Shown: positions 61,033 to 64,000 of the stretch, one piece after another
Layout: the number at the start of each line of letters is the position of its first letter
Position numbering within the stretch: the stretch's first letter is position 1
From: Nocardia vermiculata NBRC 100427
Lineage (GTDB): Bacteria > Actinomycetota > Actinomycetes > Mycobacteriales > Mycobacteriaceae
Length of the DNA: 64,000 nucleotides
Assembly: GCF_001613265.1 (NCBI RefSeq)
Contig: NZ_BDCA01000014.1
Coordinates: 1-64,000, forward strand
Direction of reading: 5' to 3'
The notes under the pieces: generated by a model
What the model was told of the DNA's origin: nothing
The model's database searches: none
Seen by the model: only the letters and a program-made list of their open reading frames with translations
Position numbers and translations under genes: made by a program

Positions 61033-61070
61033 TCGCGACCACTGCCGTAATCCCCGGCCGTGGTCGCGAT
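61032..61070. terminator. Hairpin between DUF305 and PadR genes
   Basis: ATCGCGACCAC/GTGGTCGCGAT, 11-bp stem with 17-nt loop, beginning at the DUF305 stop and serving the convergent pair. Preceded by direct repeats CTGCCGTAATC (61024, 61042). Confidence 0.6.
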
Positions 61071-61109
61071 GCCGTCGAGTCGGCGTACGTGCCCGGCCCG
61101 GCCGGTGTC

Positions 61110-61655
61110 TCAGCAACTGTCGTCGAGGCTGTCGAGATCGGCCAGTACCTTGTGGTGCCAGTCGATCTCGGCGCCGAGCCGCATCCGCGCATGGTCGACG
61201 ATCAGATCGTCGGCGCGAGTCTGGTCGGGCCAGCGGCGATCGAGCCGGTGGTCCAGCGCCGATTCGCGGGCCCGGAGCGCGGCGACGCGATCCTGCAGGT
61301 AGCCGCGCAGTACCTCGCGGTCCAGATCCGCGCCGACGGCCAGCGCGAGATCTACCGGATCGGGCCGGATATCGACCTCGGTGAACGCCTCGTCCCGCAG
61401 GGCGCGCAGTTCGCGGTGGCCCTCCTCGGTGATCTCGTAGACGGTGCGCGCGGGCAGAGCCCCGGGCTGTTCGGTACGCAACGGCCGGATCAATCCCTCG
61501 TCCTGCATGCGATGCAGAGCGCCGTACAGCGATCCGGGTTTGACCCGCGACCACAGGTCCGCTCGGTCCAGACGGGCATCGCGGCGCAGCCGATGCCCGT
61601 GCATGGGGCCTCGTTTGGCCAGCGCGGCGAGGACGAAGAGCCGGGTTTCGTTCAC
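61110..61655 (-). CDS. PadR-family transcriptional regulator
   Basis: 181 residues from GTG 61655. The winged helix (RLFVLAALAKRGPMHGHRLRRDA, KPGSLYGALHRMQDEGLI, TVYEITEEGHRELRALRDEAF) is followed by a helical dimerisation domain with charged coiled coil. It is divergent from the peptide deformylase gene with a GTACTC/GAGTAC operator between. The linked frame upstream to 62132 is antisense to deformylase and not real. Confidence 0.87.
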   Translation of the reverse strand: MNETRLFVLAALAKRGPMHGHRLRRDARLDRADLWSRVKPGSLYGALHRMQDEGLIRPLRTEQPGALPARTVYEITEEGHRELRALRDEAFTEVDIRPDPVDLALAVGADLDREVLRGYLQDRVAALRARESALDHRLDRRWPDQTRADDLIVDHARMRLGAEIDWHHKVLADLDSLDDSC

Positions 61656-61670
61656 CAATCCAGTCTCGCA

Positions 61671-61691
61671 CGAGTACTCGCTTTTGAGTAC
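61671..61691. promoter_or_regulatory. Palindromic PadR operator candidate
   Basis: CGAGTACTCG (61671-61680) is a perfect palindrome, and GTACTC-GCTTTT-GAGTAC (61674-61691) makes a second inverted pair. It lies between the PadR and deformylase starts, 10 bp before the latter. Confidence 0.5.
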
Positions 61692-61700
61692 CCTACCGCT

Positions 61701-62270
61701 ATGGCTATCCGACCGATCCTGATCGCAGGCGACCCACGCCTGAGTGCCCCCGCGGTGCCGGTCACCGTGTTCGACGCCGAACTCGCCGCCTTCGTCGACG
61801 ATCTGTTCGACACCAACGCCGCCGCCAACGGGGCGGCCGTGGCGGCCAACCAGGTCGGCGACCCCCGCGCGGTGTTCGCCTACGACCTGACCGATCACGG
61901 CGTGCGTCACCGCGGCCACGTGGTCAACCCGATGATCGAGACCTCCGAGATTCCGGAGACGATGCCGGACCCGGACGACGACCTGGAGGGTTGTCTGTCG
62001 GTGCCGGGCGAGTGGTTCCCCACCGGGCGCGCGGACTGGGCGCGGGTGACCGGGGTCGATGTACACGGCGAACCGGTCACGGTCGAGGGCACCGGATATC
62101 TGGCACGCTGCCTGCAACACGAAACCGATCATCTGGCGGGCCGGTTGTATCTACAGCGGCTCATCGGCCGCAATCATCGCGCCGCTCGCCGCATGATCCG
62201 CGACCACGGCTGGACCGAACCCGGGCGATCCTGGCTGCCGGACGGGCCCACGCGCCGCACGGTGCACTGA
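61701..62270 (+). CDS. def: Peptide deformylase
   Basis: 189 residues. All three motifs are present: GAAVAANQVG (motif 1), EGCLSVPG (motif 2, metal Cys) and QHETDHLAG (motif 3, HExxH form). Removes N-formyl from nascent proteins. ATG 61701; the start region overlaps the PadR operator, so its expression may be PadR-controlled. Many actinobacteria have several deformylases; this could be an accessory one, for example of resistance type. Confidence 0.92.
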   Translation: MAIRPILIAGDPRLSAPAVPVTVFDAELAAFVDDLFDTNAAANGAAVAANQVGDPRAVFAYDLTDHGVRHRGHVVNPMIETSEIPETMPDPDDDLEGCLSVPGEWFPTGRADWARVTGVDVHGEPVTVEGTGYLARCLQHETDHLAGRLYLQRLIGRNHRAARRMIRDHGWTEPGRSWLPDGPTRRTVH

Positions 62271-62396
62271 CCACCGGTCGCCCCGCGCGCGGGCGCGGCG
62301 TGCACACCGTGGCGCCCAATTCACGTGCGAAAACAGCACACTCAGGGCTCTACCGACCGGCGCTCCGGGCTCTGCCAGTGCGCTGCCGCGCACGGC

Positions 62397-62987
62397 TCAG
62401 GGGGCCGCCAGCGCTCGGAAGGCTCGGGCATAGTTCCACGGTTCCACGTCGCCGAACAGCAGATGCTGCTGCAGGAAGCCCACCATGGCGCCGAGCATCA
62501 CCTGTGCCACCGCTTCGGGATCCGCGTCGGAGGACAACAGCCCCTCCGCCCGGGCCCGCGTCAGCAGGTCACACCACACACCGCGCACTCGCACCATCCG
62601 TTCGCGGACGATGGCGGCGATCGCCTCGTCGCGGCCCGCCTCCGCCCAGACCTGCACCGCCACTCGCGGAACGTCGCCGTTCTGGTCCAGTTCCCGGATC
62701 TGTTCCAGCATGGCCGCGAGGGCGTCGACGGGCGGCACCGGCGTCGCATTGTCGGCCAGGCGGGCCAGTTGCTCGATCATGCGCCCGAGCACCGAATCGG
62801 CGATCGCCCGGATGATGTCGTTCTTCGACGAGAAGTAGCCGTACACCGCACCCGCGGACATGCCCGATTCGGCGATCACCGCCGCCATGGTCGTCTTGTG
62901 AAATCCCTCGTGTGCAACACAACGCACCGCGGCCGCGATGAGCTGCTCCCGGCGGGCGGCGCGACGTTGTTCGGTCAGTCGAGGCAT
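62397..62987 (-). CDS. TetR/AcrR-family transcriptional regulator
   Basis: 196 residues. HTH RREQLIAAAVRCVAHEGFHKTTMAAVIAES and GMSAGAVYGYFSSKNDII; helical ligand domain. It is divergent from the membrane protein at the window edge. Two near-identical AT-rich operator-like boxes lie in the 98-bp spacer. Confidence 0.9.
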   Translation of the reverse strand: MPRLTEQRRAARREQLIAAAVRCVAHEGFHKTTMAAVIAESGMSAGAVYGYFSSKNDIIRAIADSVLGRMIEQLARLADNATPVPPVDALAAMLEQIRELDQNGDVPRVAVQVWAEAGRDEAIAAIVRERMVRVRGVWCDLLTRARAEGLLSSDADPEAVAQVMLGAMVGFLQQHLLFGDVEPWNYARAFRALAAP

Positions 62988-62997
62988 TCTCGCATCA

Positions 62998-63071
62998 TAA
63001 AACGAACGTTCATTCTTGACAACGAGGCCCGGGGCAGCGCATCCTCGAAGCTATAAAACGAACATTCCTTC
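62998..63071. promoter_or_regulatory. Duplicated TetR operator in divergent promoter
   Basis: TAAAACGAACGTTCATTC (62998-63015) and TAAAACGAACATTCCTTC (63054-63071) match at 16 of 18 bases, spaced 56 bp. The first is built on GAACGTTC with flanking AA/TT symmetry. One copy precedes each gene. Confidence 0.65.
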
Positions 63072-63085
63072 TCTTTGGAGTTGTG

Positions 63086-64000
63086 ATGCGCCACTCACTC
63101 GCCGCCGCAACCGGTCCGGTTCTGGCCCTCTCCGCGCTGATCACCGTACTGGTCGCGGCCTTCGCCTGGCCCACGGCACAGACGGGCCCCCACGATCTGC
63201 CGGTCGGCATCACCGGCCCGGCGCCCGCGGTCGAACACATTCGCCACAGCCTCGATACGCTCGGCGACTCGTCCATCGACGCCTCCACCTATCGCGACCG
63301 GGCCGCAGCGGTGCAAGCCATCGAGGACCGCGATATCTACGGTGCGATCGTCGTCTCCGCCACCGGACCCGAGATCCTCACCGCGTCCGCGGCGAGCCCT
63401 GCCGTCGCCCAGGCTCTCGGCGCGATGGCCCGGGAGCTCCCTTCCGCGTCGCCGGGCGCCCCGGCGCCGTCGCCCGGCGCGGAGCCGGTACTCACCGATG
63501 TCGTCGCCACCCCCGACGCCGACCCACACGGCGCGGTATTCGGCCTGAGCCTGATCCCCATGGCGATCGGCGGCCTGCTGACAGGTGCCGCGTTGTCACT
63601 GCTCCCGCTCGGTCGAGCCACGCGGATCGGCGCCGCCCTCGCCGTTGCCTGCATCACCGGATTCACGGTCACTGCAGTCCTGCAGCCCTGGCTGGGCGTC
63701 CTCACCGGCAACTACCTGGCCGCGGTCGCGGTCGTCGCCGCGGCGGTCGCCGCGATCGCGCTGTCACTGATCGGTCTGTTCACCGTGCTCGGAGTCCCAG
63801 GGCTCGGCATCGGGGCCGCGATTCTCATCCCACTCGGCATTCCATTGTCCGGTGCCATGTCGGCGCCCGAACTGCTCCCGGCCGGGTGGGGCACACTCGG
63901 CGCCTTGCTCCCGCCCGGCGCCGCGGTCACCGCATTGCGTTCGACGGCATATTTCGCCGGCGCGGGGTCGGCCGCGGCACTGATAACCCTGGGCTGCTGG
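63086..64000 (+). CDS. ABC-2/YhgE-Pip-type membrane protein, cut by right window edge
   Basis: 305 residues visible from ATG 63086 (TTTGGAG 5 nt upstream; GTG 63083 is adjacent). An N-terminal membrane segment is followed by about 130 extracellular residues (VGITGPAPAVEHIRHSLDTLG, YRDRAAAVQAIEDRDIYGAIVV), then several transmembrane segments from about 145. This matches YhgE/Pip or ABC-2-type permease topology. The C-terminal end is outside the window. Divergent from TetR, probably a regulated exporter. Confidence 0.7.
   Translation, partial: MRHSLAAATGPVLALSALITVLVAAFAWPTAQTGPHDLPVGITGPAPAVEHIRHSLDTLGDSSIDASTYRDRAAAVQAIEDRDIYGAIVVSATGPEILTASAASPAVAQALGAMARELPSASPGAPAPSPGAEPVLTDVVATPDADPHGAVFGLSLIPMAIGGLLTGAALSLLPLGRATRIGAALAVACITGFTVTAVLQPWLGVLTGNYLAAVAVVAAAVAAIALSLIGLFTVLGVPGLGIGAAILIPLGIPLSGAMSAPELLPAGWGTLGALLPPGAAVTALRSTAYFAGAGSAAALITLGCW

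Overview
The window is high-GC (roughly 70% by eye), densely coded actinobacterial DNA with many GTG starts. F420/LLM enzymes, RecBCD, type II NADH dehydrogenase, a CBS-containing GuaB1, FecCD-type iron permeases, IdeR/DtxR-like boxes and several TetR/P450 pairs point to Nocardia or a close relative (Mycobacteriales). Both edges cut a gene: an enoyl-CoA hydratase family gene on the left and an exporter-like membrane protein on the right. I see no rRNA, tRNA, CRISPR, IS element or prophage; this looks like ordinary chromosome.

Layout. 1-7.6 kb: crotonase-family gene, then a PucR-type regulator followed by a four-gene 2-oxoacid dehydrogenase operon (lpd, E1alpha, E1beta, E2). 7.7-13.7 kb: TetR regulator, secreted DUF4185-like protein, CHAP peptidase without a signal peptide, a MarR-Gfo/Idh/MocA pair and two small unknowns. 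13.9-20.7 kb: STAS protein, LLM oxidoreductase, FchA-type cyclohydrolase-like protein, L,D-transpeptidase, a FolD paralogue lacking its cyclohydrolase lysine, YdcF/DUF218 secreted protein, PrmC-like methylase and NUDIX hydrolase. 20.7-24 kb: aldehyde dehydrogenase and SDR, with a divergent TetR. 24-32.8 kb: recC-recB-recD operon. 33-42.9 kb: beta-lactamase-like serine hydrolase, CYP136-like P450 with divergent TetR, ndh, DHA2-type MFS exporter with divergent TetR, glyoxalase-like protein, O-methyltransferase and PaaI thioesterase. 43-48.6 kb: metY, then an iron block: a FhuF-like reductase cut short at its Fe-S motif, and a two-permease plus ATPase siderophore importer under an IdeR-like box. 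48.6-58 kb: a block resembling the M. tuberculosis Rv1846c-Rv1841c neighbourhood (blaI, M56 peptidase, guaB1, two CNNM/CBS membrane proteins) with a DEAD helicase, DUF1992 and PPOX protein in the middle. 58-64 kb: LEH-like protein, LVIVD beta-propeller plus DUF305 pair, PadR with divergent peptide deformylase, and TetR with a divergent membrane exporter protein.

Main new proposals. (1) A candidate iron-regulated small RNA of about 100 nt on the minus strand at 44623-44722. An IdeR-like box overlaps its -10 element, the body has C-rich stretches, and it ends in a GC hairpin with a TTTT run. Its promoter lies inside the end of the truncated fhuF-like gene. (2) A FolD with Leu in place of the cyclohydrolase Lys (YVxxLxR instead of YVxxKxK), 0.9 kb from an FchA/FTCD-type gene that could supply the missing activity. 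(3) A short, well-initiated leader ORF whose stop overlaps the start of the CNNM transporter gene. (4) A set of clear inverted-repeat operators in divergent promoters of regulator/target pairs. Several genes (pucR-like, STAS, NUDIX, guaB1, blaI) have a TANNNT hexamer 6-8 nt before the start codon and no Shine-Dalgarno sequence, as expected for leaderless mRNAs.
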